A stretch of DNA of 64,000 nucleotides from Amycolatopsis sp. cg9 (GTDB taxonomy: Bacteria > Actinomycetota > Actinomycetes > Mycobacteriales > Pseudonocardiaceae). Below, one piece after another: positions 1-8,650 of this stretch. Below the pieces are notes generated by a model. That model worked only from the letters and a program-made list of their open reading frames with translations. It ran no database searches and was not told the DNA's origin. Every line of letters starts with the position of its first letter. Position 1 is the stretch's first letter. A program made the translations under genes and the position numbers. The DNA lies in contig NZ_CP166850.1 in NCBI RefSeq assembly GCF_041346945.1, positions 1,054,001-1,118,000 on the forward strand, read 5' to 3'.

Positions 1-990
1 GGTGGCGGTGCTGCTGCCGATCCACGACGACGTGATGCCGCTGCCCGGCGCGAAGATGTCGAGGCAGGTGCCGATGTTGGAGTAGCTCGCGCGGGCGTCG
101 GTCGACGTCGTCGCGCCGACGGTGATGCCCGCCGCGACGCGGCCCGGGGAGCCGTTGCACGCGTTGGCGCCGTTGTCGTTGCCCGCCGCGAGGCCGTAGG
201 TGATGCCCGCGTTGATCGAGCGCTGCACCGCCGAGTCCAGCGTGCTCGAAGCGCCGCCACCGAGGCTCATGTTCGCGACGGCCGGCTTGACCGCGTTCGC
301 CGTCACCCAGTCGACGCCGGAGATGACGCCGGCGGTCGTGCCGGAGCCGCTGCAGTTGAGCACGCGCACGGCGACCAGCTTGACCTCCTTGGCCAGGCCG
401 TACTGCGAGCCGCCGATGGTGCCGGCGACGTGCGTGCCGTGGCCCTGGCAGTCGGTGGCGTCACTGTCGTTGTCGACGAAGTCGTAGCCCGACGTCGCGC
501 GGCCGCCGAAGGTGCTGTGCGTGAGGTTGATGCCGGTGTCGATCACGTACGCGTGCACGTTCGACGCCGTCGTGCTGTAGCTGTACTTCTGGTCGAGCGG
601 CAGGTTCCGCTGGTCGACCCGGTCCAGCCCCCACGACGGCGGGTTCAGCTGGTCGGCGCTCGCCCGCACGACCTTGTTCTGCTCCACAGTGGACACCGCG
701 GGGTCGGCGGCGATGCGCTTCGCCTGCGTTTCGGACATCGTGCCGGTGAAGCCGCGCAGGGCCGCGGAGAACGTCCTCGCGACGGTGCCGCCGTGGCGGC
801 TCGTGACTTCCTTCGCCTTGCTCTCCGCCGCCGTGCCGTCCTTGAACACGACGATGTAGCTGTCCTTGACGGCGTCGGCGCCGCCGGCCCCGACGATCGT
901 CCCTTCGCTCGCCGTCGCGACGGCGTTGCCGCTCAACGCCGTCAACGCCGAAACGGCGGCGACGACCCCGATCTTGGTCACCAGGCGCAT
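1..990 (-). CDS. Secreted S8 (subtilisin-like) serine protease, 3' part outside window
   Basis: Partial: 330 residues are visible, starting at ATG 988-990. An export signal is followed by an inhibitor-I9-type propeptide (about residues 40-120) and an S8 catalytic domain. The catalytic Asp is D151 in a VIDTGIN motif and the catalytic His is H187 in GHGTHVAGT. The nucleophile Ser of the GTSMA motif should lie just past the window edge, because the visible part ends at SSWIGSST. The layout matches extracellular aqualysin/proteinase-K-type enzymes with CxGHGTHVAGT and autoproteolytic maturation. It is transcribed away from the next gene. Family is certain; substrate is unknown. Confidence 0.93.
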   Translation of the reverse strand, partial: MRLVTKIGVVAAVSALTALSGNAVATASEGTIVGAGGADAVKDSYIVVFKDGTAAESKAKEVTSRHGGTVARTFSAALRGFTGTMSETQAKRIAADPAVSTVEQNKVVRASADQLNPPSWGLDRVDQRNLPLDQKYSYSTTASNVHAYVIDTGINLTHSTFGGRATSGYDFVDNDSDATDCQGHGTHVAGTIGGSQYGLAKEVKLVAVRVLNCSGSGTTAGVISGVDWVTANAVKPAVANMSLGGGASSTLDSAVQRSINAGITYGLAAGNDNGANACNGSPGRVAAGITVGATTSTDARASYSNIGTCLDIFAPGSGITSSWIGSSTAT

Positions 991-1222
991 GGTTCGTCCC
1001 TTTCTGGGCAGGGTCGACCGGGCGGTGCACGGCCGCCGGGTCGCCAGGGGTGAGACGTGAAGCGCGTTCACGTGGAACGTGGACGGAACTGTAGGTCGCG
1101 GTCCGCCCAGATCGGTAGATCGTCCCGTTTGCGCAGTTCAAGACCACTCGAACGGTCCCCTACCAAAGTCTGCCCGCGAAAACGATTTCCGCTCGGCGCC
1201 GGTTCGCGGCAAGGTGACGGCC

Positions 1223-1741
1223 ATGCTGATCCGCCGCGCGACCCCGGCCGACCAGGCCGCGATCCACCGAGTCCACAGCGAAGCGTTCCGGCGTGCGGAG
1301 GGCGTGACGCCGGTCGAGGCGCCGCTCGTGGACGACCTGCGCGCCGCGGGCGACCTGATCGACGCGCTGTCCCTGGTCGCGATGCGCGACGGCGAGGTCG
1401 TCGGGCACGTGTGCTGCAGCCCCGCCCGCCTCGGCGAGGACAGCGCGTCCGCGGTCGGGCTCGGCCCGCTCGGCGTGCTGCCCGCGCACCAGGCGCGCGG
1501 CGTCGGCTCGGCGCTCGTGCACGCGGTCCTCGGTGCGGCGGACGCGCTCGGCCACGGCCTCGTCGTCCTGCTCGGCGACCCGGCCTACTACGCGCGGTTC
1601 GGCTTCGTCACCGCGTCGACGCTTTCGATCACCGCACCCGACCCGGCCTGGGGCAAGCACTTCCAGGCCCGGACGCTGTCGGGGTACAAGTCCACCCAGG
1701 CGGGCGCGTTCGAGTACGCGCCGGCTTTCTCCCGGGTCTGA
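1223..1741 (+). CDS. GNAT family N-acetyltransferase
   Basis: 172 residues from ATG 1223. The N-terminus MLIRRATPADQAAIHRVH is the usual GNAT beta1-alpha1 start. The acetyl-CoA loop reads HQARGVGSALVHAVL (a Q/RxxGxG/A variant), followed by LLGDPAYYARFGF. That last stretch is typical of the YhbS-like subgroup, which acetylates small molecules or protein N-termini, so the substrate cannot be deduced. Its stop is 13 nt before the next start, so the two genes are probably cotranscribed. An in-frame upstream ATG at 1079 exists but adds a non-family extension. Confidence 0.85.
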   Translation: MLIRRATPADQAAIHRVHSEAFRRAEGVTPVEAPLVDDLRAAGDLIDALSLVAMRDGEVVGHVCCSPARLGEDSASAVGLGPLGVLPAHQARGVGSALVHAVLGAADALGHGLVVLLGDPAYYARFGFVTASTLSITAPDPAWGKHFQARTLSGYKSTQAGAFEYAPAFSRV

Positions 1742-1754
1742 ACAGGAGTCGCCG

Positions 1755-2714
1755 ATGTACGCACCGAGCACGTCCGTGGGGGTCCGGATCAACCGCGAGC
1801 AGCCACCGGCCAAGCTGGTCGAGCTGGCGCGGCGGGCCGAAGCCGCCGGACTCGACGAAGTCTGGCTGGTCGAGGACTGCTTCTGGGCGGCAGGCATCGC
1901 CACGGTCGCGACGGCGCTGGCGGCGACGTCGACGATCAAGGTGGGCATCGGCGTGCTCCCGGCGGTCGCCCGCAACCCGGCGATCGCGGCGATGGAGCTC
2001 GCGGCGCTGGCCGAGCTCCACCCGGGCCGCCTGATCGGCGGGTTCGGCCACGGGGTCGCGTCGTGGATGCGCCAGATCGGTGCGTACCCGGTTTCGCAGC
2101 TGGCGGCCCTGGAGGAAACGCTGGTGGCGGTCCGGCGGTTGCTGGCGGGCGAGCGGGTCACGATGACCGGGCGGCACGTTTCGCTGGACGAGGTCGAGCT
2201 GGTGTTCCCCCCGTCGACGGTCCCACCGCTGCTGGCGGGCGTCCGCCGCCCGAAGTCCCTGGCGGTCGCGGGCGCGGCGGCCGACGGCACGATCCTGGCC
2301 GAACCGTCCCCACCGGAGTTCGTCCGGACGGCACTGGCGGACATCAAGGCGGACGGTCCCCACGCGCTGGTGACGTACAACTGGCTGGCACTGGGCGACC
2401 CCGACCGGGCCCGCCGCACGGTGGCGGAATCCCTGACACCGGGCGCCCGGGTCCAGGTGGAGGGCCTGCCGTTCGCGGCGGAGCTGCTGGCGCTGGTGGA
2501 CTCGGCGTCCACAGTGGACGAACTGGCAGCGGACCTGCGCCCGGAGTGGCTGAGCAAGCTGGCGATCTGCGGCGAACTGGACGAGTGCGTGACATCGGTG
2601 CGCGCCCTGCACGAGGCCGGCAGCGGATCGGTGGTGCTGCTGCCCCTGCCGGAGGAACCGCCGGAGCAGGGCATCGAGGACGCGGGCCGGGTGGCGGCGG
2701 CCCTGCGCGGCTGA
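1755..2714 (+). CDS. LLM-class (luciferase-like) flavin-dependent oxidoreductase
   Basis: 319 residues. ATG 1755 is preceded by AGGAG at 1744-1748. The fold is the bacterial luciferase / F420-dependent TIM barrel: a GVRINREQPPAKLVELARRAEAAGLDEVW-type N-terminus, a core ending in GIGVLPAVARNP, and GRLIGGFGHG and PPLLAGVRRPKSLAVAGAAADG lining the cofactor pocket. Actinobacterial members often use F420 (MSMEG-type oxidoreductases), which is an inference here. It follows the acetyltransferase by 13 nt. The gene is followed by a palindromic repeat that probably ends the transcript. Substrate is not predictable. Confidence 0.85.
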   Translation: MYAPSTSVGVRINREQPPAKLVELARRAEAAGLDEVWLVEDCFWAAGIATVATALAATSTIKVGIGVLPAVARNPAIAAMELAALAELHPGRLIGGFGHGVASWMRQIGAYPVSQLAALEETLVAVRRLLAGERVTMTGRHVSLDEVELVFPPSTVPPLLAGVRRPKSLAVAGAAADGTILAEPSPPEFVRTALADIKADGPHALVTYNWLALGDPDRARRTVAESLTPGARVQVEGLPFAAELLALVDSASTVDELAADLRPEWLSKLAICGELDECVTSVRALHEAGSGSVVLLPLPEEPPEQGIEDAGRVAAALRG

Positions 2715-2736
2715 GCTTCCCGCGGCATTCATGCGC

Positions 2737-2814
2737 CCCAATGTGGCGTTCGGTGCGCTGGACGCACCGAACGCCACATTGGGTGCGCTGGACGCAACCA
2801 ACGCCACATTGGGG
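2737..2814. repeat. Dispersed palindromic repeat, family A (copy 1)
   Basis: Three roughly 20-bp modules with a 30-nt period. The first, CCCCAATGTGGCGTT (2737-2751), is followed by two copies of its reverse complement ending at 2783 and 2814. The same modules recur at 23409-23487, beginning with an identical stretch (ATGCGCCCCAATGTGGCG) and arranged forward, forward, reverse. The forward arm can pair with either reverse arm, giving two alternative hairpins. It lies 3' of the oxidoreductase and 5' of lysE, so it probably acts as a terminator. Because the period is a multiple of three, short frames stay open; I do not believe these are translated. Confidence 0.8.
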
Positions 2815-2878
2815 CGCTCGGGGACCGGCTGCGGAAAAGGAGTTCGCCGCCCGTGTGGGGCGTGTCAGGATCGACCCC

Positions 2879-3496
2879 ATGCCGGTCGATCCGCACCTCC
2901 TCCTGGCCTTCGTCGCCACCACGATCGTCGCCATGGTGACGCCCGGTCCGGACATGCTCTTCATCCTCGGCTGCGGCATGCGCGGCGGGCCGAAAGCCGG
3001 GCTGCTCGCCACCGCCGGGGTCGCCACCAGTGAGGCCGTCCACGTCGCCGTCGCCGCGGCCGGGCTGGCCGCGCTGTTCGCCGCCGTGCCCGTGGCGTTC
3101 GCCGTCGTGCGGATCGTCGGCGCCGTTTACCTCGTCTACCTCGGCGTTCAGGCCATCCGCCACCGCGGCAAGATGACCGAGACCACCGGGGGCAAAGTCG
3201 ACCGCGCGTACCTGAGCGGGCTGCTCACCAACCTGCTCAACCCGAAGATGGTCACCTTCACCATCGCCTTCCTCCCGCAGTTCATCGACCCCGCCCGCGG
3301 GCACCTCTGGCTGCAGTTCGCGGTCCTCGGCGCGATCCTCATCGCGTTCGAGTTCCTCGTCGACGGCGCCGTCGGGGTCCTCGCCGGCCGCATCGGCGGG
3401 TGGCTGCGCCGGCGGCGGAAGGCCCAGCGGCGGATCGAGGTCGCCACCGGCGGGATCTTCATCGGGCTCGGCGTGCGGCTGGCCGTCGACCGCTAA
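2879..3496 (+). CDS. LysE/RhtB family amino-acid exporter
   Basis: 205 residues from ATG 2879, preceded by a weak GTGTCAGGA. The N-terminal PGPDMLFILGCGMRGG is the LysE/RhtB signature. Six hydrophobic segments are visible, among them LLLAFVATTIVAMV, AVHVAVAAAGLAALFAAV, AFAVVRIVGAVYLVYLGVQA and a C-terminal GGIFIGLGVRLAV. NLLNPKMVTFTIAFLPQF is the conserved second-half motif. Located in the cytoplasmic membrane, it should export amino acids or related metabolites by proton antiport. The substrate (threonine, homoserine, lysine or other) cannot be told from sequence. It stands alone between a repeat and the TetM-like gene. Confidence 0.9.
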   Translation: MPVDPHLLLAFVATTIVAMVTPGPDMLFILGCGMRGGPKAGLLATAGVATSEAVHVAVAAAGLAALFAAVPVAFAVVRIVGAVYLVYLGVQAIRHRGKMTETTGGKVDRAYLSGLLTNLLNPKMVTFTIAFLPQFIDPARGHLWLQFAVLGAILIAFEFLVDGAVGVLAGRIGGWLRRRRKAQRRIEVATGGIFIGLGVRLAVDR

Positions 3497-3622
3497 ATCG
3501 GTTGCCCCGGCCGGCGCGGCTCTGCTGCACTGGCCCGAACCGATCCCAGGAGCTGATCATGCGCGGAGCTTTCGTGTTCTTCCCGCCGGCCGAATTCGCC
3601 ACCACCGGAGACCTGAAGCTCA

Positions 3623-5248
3623 TTGCCCGCACTCAACTTGGGAATCCTCGCGCACGTCGATGCCGGTAAAACCAGCCTCACCGAACGGCTGCTGCTCGCC
3701 GCCGGGGTGATCGAGCGGCTGGGGCGCGTCGACGACGGCACCACGCGGACCGACACCCTCGCGCTCGAACGCGCCCGGGGCATCACCATCAAGTCCGCCG
3801 TCGTCTCCTTCGCCATCGGCGAAACCACCGTCAACCTCATCGACACCCCCGGCCACCCGGACTTCATCGCCGAGGTCGAGCGGGTGCTGGCCGTCCTCGA
3901 CGGTGCCGTGCTCGTCGTTTCCGCCGTCGAAGGCGTCCAGGCGCAGACCCGGTTGCTGGCCAGGGCGCTGGACCGGCTCGGCATCCCGGCGCTGCACTTC
4001 GTCAACAAAACCGACCGCCGCGGCGCCGATCCCGGTCGCGTGCGGCGTGAAATCGCCGCGAAACTGCCACCCGCACCGGTCTTCGAGGGGTCGGCGCTCA
4101 CCGGCGACGGCATCGACGAGCTCCGGCGCGCCATCGTCGAACTGCTGCCGAAGTCCGAAGAGGACAGCGGCGGCCCGTTGTCCGGCACCGTGTTCAAAGT
4201 GGACCGGCGCAACGTCGTCCACGTCCGGGTGTTCTCGGGCACGCTGCGCGTCCGGCAGCGGCTCCCGGCCGGCAAGGTCACCGCGATCCACGTCTTCGAG
4301 CGCGGCGAAGCCGTCCGGCGCGACCGGGTCACCGCCGGCCGGATCGCGAAGGTCACCGGCCTCGACGCCCGGATCGGCGACGCGATCGGCGAAGCCCGGA
4401 TGGCTGCCGGGCGGCAGTTCGCGCCGCCGACGCTCGAAACCGTCGTTCGCACCCGCGGCGACCGGGGCGCGCTCCACGCCGCGCTGGCGCGGCTCGCCGA
4501 CCAGGACCCGCTCATCGCCCTGCGCGTCGACGGGTCCGAGCTCTTCCTTTCCCTGTACGGCGAAGTCCAGAAGGAGGTCATCCAGGCGACCCTCGCCGAC
4601 GAGTACGGCATCGAAGCCGAGTTCGGTGAGACGACCACGATCCACGTCCGGCGGCTGACCGGCACCGGCGGCGCCGCACGGCTGATCGGCGAAGCACCGA
4701 ACCCGTTCCTCGCCACCATCGGCCTCCGCGTCGAACCGGCCGAGGACGGCGTGGCGTTCGGGCTCGAAGTGGAGCCGGGGTCGATGCCCGCCGCCTTCTT
4801 CCGCGCCGTCGAGGAGACCGTGCGGACGACGCTGGCCCGCTGGTCGATCCCGGCCTGCGCCGTCACCGTGACGCACTCCGGCTACTGCGCACGGCAAAGC
4901 CATTCCCACGGCACGTTCGACAAGAGCATGTCGAGCACCGCCGGCGACTTCCGCGACCTCACGCCGATCGTGCTCCGGGAGGCGCTGGAGCGGGCCGGGA
5001 CCGTCGAGTGCGAACCCGTCCACCGGTTCCGGCTCGACGTCCCAGCCGCCGCGATCAGCGCCGTCACGCAGGCCGTGGCCCGTCTGCGCGGCACCCCGCT
5101 CCAGACCACTTCGGACAGTGGGGAAGCCCGGATCGAGGGCGATCTCCCGGCCGCCGCGGTGCACGAGCTGCACCGCAGGCTCCCCGGGCTCACCCGGGGC
5201 GAGGGCGTGCTGGAGACGGTGTTCGACCGCTACGAACCTAGGACTTGA
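3623..5248 (+). CDS. TetM/OtrA-like translational GTPase, shortened
   Basis: 541 residues from TTG 3623; GGAG lies 13 nt upstream. The G domain has G1 HVDAGKTS, G2 RGITIKS, G3 DTPGHPDF and G4 NKTD. Domains II-V follow (GTVFKVDRR, GEVQKEVIQATL, PNPFLATIGLRVEP, ADFRDL-type PIVLREALERAGT). Ribosomal protection proteins of about 640 residues carry a long insert after the G4 motif and a C-terminal tail; both are missing here. Family members dislodge tetracycline from the 30S A site. This could be a resistance protein, a self-resistance relic or an EF-G-like housekeeping factor. It runs convergently into the importer operon with an 11-bp overlap. Confidence 0.85.
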   Translation: MPALNLGILAHVDAGKTSLTERLLLAAGVIERLGRVDDGTTRTDTLALERARGITIKSAVVSFAIGETTVNLIDTPGHPDFIAEVERVLAVLDGAVLVVSAVEGVQAQTRLLARALDRLGIPALHFVNKTDRRGADPGRVRREIAAKLPPAPVFEGSALTGDGIDELRRAIVELLPKSEEDSGGPLSGTVFKVDRRNVVHVRVFSGTLRVRQRLPAGKVTAIHVFERGEAVRRDRVTAGRIAKVTGLDARIGDAIGEARMAAGRQFAPPTLETVVRTRGDRGALHAALARLADQDPLIALRVDGSELFLSLYGEVQKEVIQATLADEYGIEAEFGETTTIHVRRLTGTGGAARLIGEAPNPFLATIGLRVEPAEDGVAFGLEVEPGSMPAAFFRAVEETVRTTLARWSIPACAVTVTHSGYCARQSHSHGTFDKSMSSTAGDFRDLTPIVLREALERAGTVECEPVHRFRLDVPAAAISAVTQAVARLRGTPLQTTSDSGEARIEGDLPAAAVHELHRRLPGLTRGEGVLETVFDRYEPRT

Positions 5249-6122
5249 GGTTGTTGCGGGCGAGGAAGTCTTCCGCGATGTCGAGCGGGTTGCGCTTCTC
5301 CTCGGTGAACTCGACGTTGAGCCGCGTGAGCTGTTCGGTGGTCAGCGCCGCCGACACGCGGTTCAGCGCGGCTACCTCGCCAGGCGACAGCGTTCCCTTC
5401 GCCACCAACGGAACGATGTTCTGCGCCGGGAACATGTTCTTGTCGTCGGCCAGCGGCACGAAGCCGTTCGCGGCGATCGTCGACGACGTGCTGAACAGGT
5501 CCGCCACCTGGACGTCGCCGGACTTCAGCGCCGCCACCGTCACCGGCCCGCCGGTGTCGGTCGTGCGGATCTCCTTGAACTCGCAGCCGTACAACGACTT
5601 GATCTTGTCCTTCCAGCGGCTGCTCCACTGGCCCGGCCCGCCGAAGACGAGGTCGCGGCAGCGCGGCCCCAGGTCCGAGAACGTCTTCACGCCGGTGGAC
5701 GCCAGCTGCGGGCCGACGACGAGCAGGTCCTTGTCCTCGGCCGGTGCCTGGTCCAGCACCTCGAAACCCGCCGGGATCTTCTGGCGCAGCTGCGCGTAGA
5801 CGTCCTGCGAGGTGGTCGCCTGCGTGTCCTTGTCGAAGTACCGCAACAGGTTCCCGCTGTAGTCCGGCACGACGGACAGCGATTTGTCCTGCAGCGCCTT
5901 GACGACGACCTCGCGGCTGCCGACCGGCGGCCGCACGGTGACGTTCGACGCGCCCGCGTTCTTCAGCGCGCCCGCGTAGATCTGGGCCAGCAGCAGGCTT
6001 TCGCCGACGTCCGACGCGCCGATGATGATGTCGCCGGTCGCGCCGCCTTCACCACCGCCGGCGAGCGGGTTGCCGCAGCCGGCCGCCAGTAGCAGGACGG
6101 CCATCGCCAGGAAGCGCTTCAC
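5238..6122 (-). CDS. Osmoprotectant ABC transporter substrate-binding lipoprotein (OpuCC/ProX-like)
   Basis: 294 residues from GTG 6122. The signal peptide ends in a lipobox with Cys at residue 16 (LLLAAGCGN), so the protein should be lipid-anchored on the outer face of the membrane. The body has the OpuAC fold for quaternary ammonium compounds: IIIGASDVGESLLLAQIYA, VVPDYSGNLLRYFD, VVGPQLASTGVKTFSDLG and FVPLADDKNMFPAQNIVPL. It is the last gene of a four-gene operon; its start overlaps the permease stop as GTGA. Expected ligands are glycine betaine, choline or carnitine. Confidence 0.92.
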   Translation of the reverse strand: MKRFLAMAVLLLAAGCGNPLAGGGEGGATGDIIIGASDVGESLLLAQIYAGALKNAGASNVTVRPPVGSREVVVKALQDKSLSVVPDYSGNLLRYFDKDTQATTSQDVYAQLRQKIPAGFEVLDQAPAEDKDLLVVGPQLASTGVKTFSDLGPRCRDLVFGGPGQWSSRWKDKIKSLYGCEFKEIRTTDTGGPVTVAALKSGDVQVADLFSTSSTIAANGFVPLADDKNMFPAQNIVPLVAKGTLSPGEVAALNRVSAALTTEQLTRLNVEFTEEKRNPLDIAEDFLARNNLKS

Positions 6123-6811
6123 GCCGTCACCTTCTTGCCGGTCGCCGCCGCCGTCGCGAGCCGGACACCCCGGGGCACCAGCGCCCGGTTCAGCAGCGCG
6201 AAGAGCAGGTCCAGGACGATGGCGAGCAACGTCGTCAGCAGCGCGCCCGCGATCACCTCGGAATAGTCCAAAATAGCCAGTCCGTCGAGCAGGAACCGGC
6301 CGAGGCCACCGAGTCCGACGTACGCGGCCACCGCGGCGGTCGCGACGAGCTGCAGCACGGCGTTGCGGATGCCGCCGAGCACGAGCGGCAGCGAGATCGG
6401 CACCTCCACCTTCCAGAGCCGCTGCCAGCCGGTCATCCCGACGCCCTCGGCCGCGTCGACCACGCCGTGGTCGGTCGCCTGCAGCCCGGCGTACGTCCCG
6501 GCCAGGATCGGCGGCACGGCCAGCACGACGAGCCCGATGATCGTCGAGGTGACGCTTTCGGTGAACAGCAAGAACAAGAACGTGACGAGCCCCAGCGTCG
6601 GCAGTGCGCGGATCGCGTTGCCCACGCTCACCAGCGCGACGCCGCCGCGGCCGGTGTGGCCGACGAACAGTCCCAAGGGGACGGCGATGACCAACGCGAT
6701 CACGAGCGACAAAGCGGTGTAGCCCAGGTGTTCCAGCAGCCGCTGCGGCACGCCGTCCGGCCCGGACCAGTGCGCCGGGTCGCCGAACCAGTGGAAGAGA
6801 TCGGTGATCAC
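6119..6811 (-). CDS. Osmoprotectant ABC transporter permease (OpuCB/OpuCD/ProW-like)
   Basis: 230 residues from GTG 6811, which overlaps the stop of the upstream permease as GTGA. Five to six membrane segments flank the EAA loop seen in VDAAEGVGMTGWQRLWKVEVPISLPLVLGGIRNA, which docks on the ATPase. The family motif GLGGLGRFLLDGL is present. It should form a heterodimeric channel with the 6808-7476 product. An in-frame GTG at 6832 exists but would push the start inside the preceding gene without a better ribosome site. Confidence 0.92.
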   Translation of the reverse strand: MITDLFHWFGDPAHWSGPDGVPQRLLEHLGYTALSLVIALVIAVPLGLFVGHTGRGGVALVSVGNAIRALPTLGLVTFLFLLFTESVTSTIIGLVVLAVPPILAGTYAGLQATDHGVVDAAEGVGMTGWQRLWKVEVPISLPLVLGGIRNAVLQLVATAAVAAYVGLGGLGRFLLDGLAILDYSEVIAGALLTTLLAIVLDLLFALLNRALVPRGVRLATAAATGKKVTA

Positions 6812-7476
6812 GCGGCAGTCACCCGTTCCCACGGTGTCAGGAGGTTCCGGATCCCCACCAGGACCAGGTCGACGACGAGCGCGAGCAGCAGCGTCAGCAC
6901 GATGCCGACGACGATCGGCGAGAAGTATTCGCGCTGGAACCCGTCGGTGAACAGCACGCCGAGGCCGCCGGTGCCGATCAGCGCACCCACGCTGACCAGG
7001 CTGATGTTGCTCACCGACGCCACCCGCACGCCGGCCGCGAGCACCGGCACGGACAGCGGCAGCTCGACGGCGAAGAACTTGCGCAGCGGCTTGTACCCGA
7101 CCGCCGTGGCCGCGGCGGTCACCGACGGCGGCACCGCGTCCAGCGCGTCGAGCACCGGGCGGACCAGCAGCGCCGTGGTGTAGATCGTCAGCGCGACGAC
7201 GACGTTGACGCTGTCGAGGATCTTCGACCCGATCAGGCCGGGGATGACCACGAACAGCGCGAGCGACGGGATCGTGTAGAGCAGGTTCGCCAGCACCATG
7301 AGGACCTGGCGCGCGGGCTGCCAGCGGTGACCGAGCCAGCCCGCCGCGATCGCCAGCACGATGCCGAGCACCAGCGGGAGCAGCGCCAGGTAGACGTGGT
7401 CACCGAGGTCGCCGAGGACTTGGCCGCGGTTGTTCCCGCTGCTCAGGTACCGCCCGAGCTCGTCGAAGAAGCTCAT
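6808..7476 (-). CDS. Osmoprotectant ABC transporter permease (OpuCB-like)
   Basis: 222 residues from ATG 7476, overlapping the ATPase stop as ATGA. Hydrophobic segments include VYLALLPLVLGIVLAIAAGW, VLMVLANLLYTIPSLALFVV and VNVVVALTIYTTALLVRP. The EAA loop region reads AATAVGYKPLRKFFAVELPLSVPVLAAGVRVA. It pairs with the second permease and the CBS-containing ATPase in one operon. Both permeases are clearly paralogous, as in OpuC systems. No N-terminal substrate-binding domain is fused, in keeping with the separate lipoprotein at the end of the operon. Confidence 0.92.
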   Translation of the reverse strand: MSFFDELGRYLSSGNNRGQVLGDLGDHVYLALLPLVLGIVLAIAAGWLGHRWQPARQVLMVLANLLYTIPSLALFVVIPGLIGSKILDSVNVVVALTIYTTALLVRPVLDALDAVPPSVTAAATAVGYKPLRKFFAVELPLSVPVLAAGVRVASVSNISLVSVGALIGTGGLGVLFTDGFQREYFSPIVVGIVLTLLLALVVDLVLVGIRNLLTPWERVTAA

Positions 7477-8558
7477 GACGCCTGCGGCGTGGCCTCGATC
7501 ACGTCCAGGACCTGCCGGGCGACGACGCCGCCGAGCACGCGGTGGTCTTCGTCGACGACCACGCCGAGGCTGGCCGGGGACGACAGGGCCGCGTCGAGCG
7601 CGCCGCGGATCGGGGTGCCGTGGATCCACAGCGAACCGCCGGCGACGAGGTCTTCTTCGGACAGTGCGCCGTCCACTGTGGAGTTCGGAGCGAGCCAGCC
7701 GCGGGGTTGCTTGTCGGTGTTGACGGCGAGCCGCCAGCCGTCGCTCGCGGCCACCGGGGAACCGATCTCGACGAGTTCGATCTCCTTGACCTCGACGCCA
7801 TCGGCGGAGAGGAAGGACAGCCCGCGGTAGCCGCGGTCGCGGCCGACGAAGGACGCCACGAAGTCGTCCACCGGGTGCCGCAGCACGTCGGCGGGGGTGC
7901 CGTACTGGGCGAGCTTGCCGCCGACCCGCATCACCGCCACCTTGTCGCCGAGCCGGACGGCCTCGTCGATGTCGTGCGTGACGAACACGATGGTCTTGCC
8001 CAGCTGCGACTGCAGCCGCAGCAGCTCGTTCTGCAGGTCCTCGCGCACGATCGGGTCGACGGCGGAGAACGGCTCGTCCATCAGCAGCACCGGCGAGTCC
8101 GCGGCGAGCGCGCGGGCGACGCCGACGCGCTGCTGCTGGCCGCCCGAGAGCTGCGCCGGGTACCGCTTGCCGAGTTCCGACGGCAGGCCGATGATCTCCA
8201 GCAGTTCGGCGGCCCGTTGACGCGCCTTCGCCTTGTCCCAGCCCGAAAGCAGCGGCACGGTCGCGATGTTGTCCAGCACCGTCCGATGTGGAAAGAGCCC
8301 GGCGTGCTGGATGACGTACCCGATGCCGCGGCGCAGCAGCGCCGGGTCGCCCTCGGCGACGTCCTTGCCGTCGAGCAGCACCTGCCCGCCGGTCGGCTCG
8401 ACCATCCGGTTGATCATCCGCAGCGACGTCGTCTTGCCGCAGCCGGACGGGCCGACGAACACGGTGATCGTGCCGTCCTCGACCGTCAGGTTCAGCTTGT
8501 CGACGGCGACCGTCCCATCCGGATACTGCTTGGTCACGTCGCGGAATTCGATGGTCAC
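7473..8558 (-). CDS. Osmoprotectant ABC transporter ATPase with CBS pair (OpuCA-like)
   Basis: 361 residues. I chose GTG 8558 because GGGGAG lies about 6 nt upstream; GTG 8564 is too close to it. Walker A is GPSGCGKTT, the signature is LSGGQQQRVGVARAL, Walker B is VLLMDEPFSAVDP and the switch His is in VTHDIDEA. A degenerate CBS pair occupies about residues 240-355 (ending LGVVVDEDHRVLGGVVARQVLDVIEA). In OpuA/OpuC systems CBS domains sense ionic strength and gate import. It is first in a four-gene operon read leftward, so it probably carries the promoter, although none was clear. Confidence 0.93.
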   Translation of the reverse strand: MTIEFRDVTKQYPDGTVAVDKLNLTVEDGTITVFVGPSGCGKTTSLRMINRMVEPTGGQVLLDGKDVAEGDPALLRRGIGYVIQHAGLFPHRTVLDNIATVPLLSGWDKAKARQRAAELLEIIGLPSELGKRYPAQLSGGQQQRVGVARALAADSPVLLMDEPFSAVDPIVREDLQNELLRLQSQLGKTIVFVTHDIDEAVRLGDKVAVMRVGGKLAQYGTPADVLRHPVDDFVASFVGRDRGYRGLSFLSADGVEVKEIELVEIGSPVAASDGWRLAVNTDKQPRGWLAPNSTVDGALSEEDLVAGGSLWIHGTPIRGALDAALSSPASLGVVVDEDHRVLGGVVARQVLDVIEATPQAS

Positions 8559-8650
8559 TGCCACTCCCCATGTCCCGGTCCGTCCGACCGTAGCCGAGTC
8601 CGCGGTGGTTGGCACGCTGTTCCGCAGGGTGGCCACTAGGCTCGTGGCCC

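Noticed and set aside
430..1147. Long open frames on both strands inside and upstream of the subtilase gene
   Set aside because: High third-position GC keeps antisense frames open. They have Arg/Ala/Gly-rich composition, no family motifs and overlap the clear S8 protease gene.
2731..2860. Short frames through the family A repeat encoding a repeated MRPNVAFGA peptide
   Set aside because: They stay open because the repeat period is 30 nt. The same peptide appears at 23404 only because the DNA repeats. No ribosome site; the palindromic structure is the better explanation.
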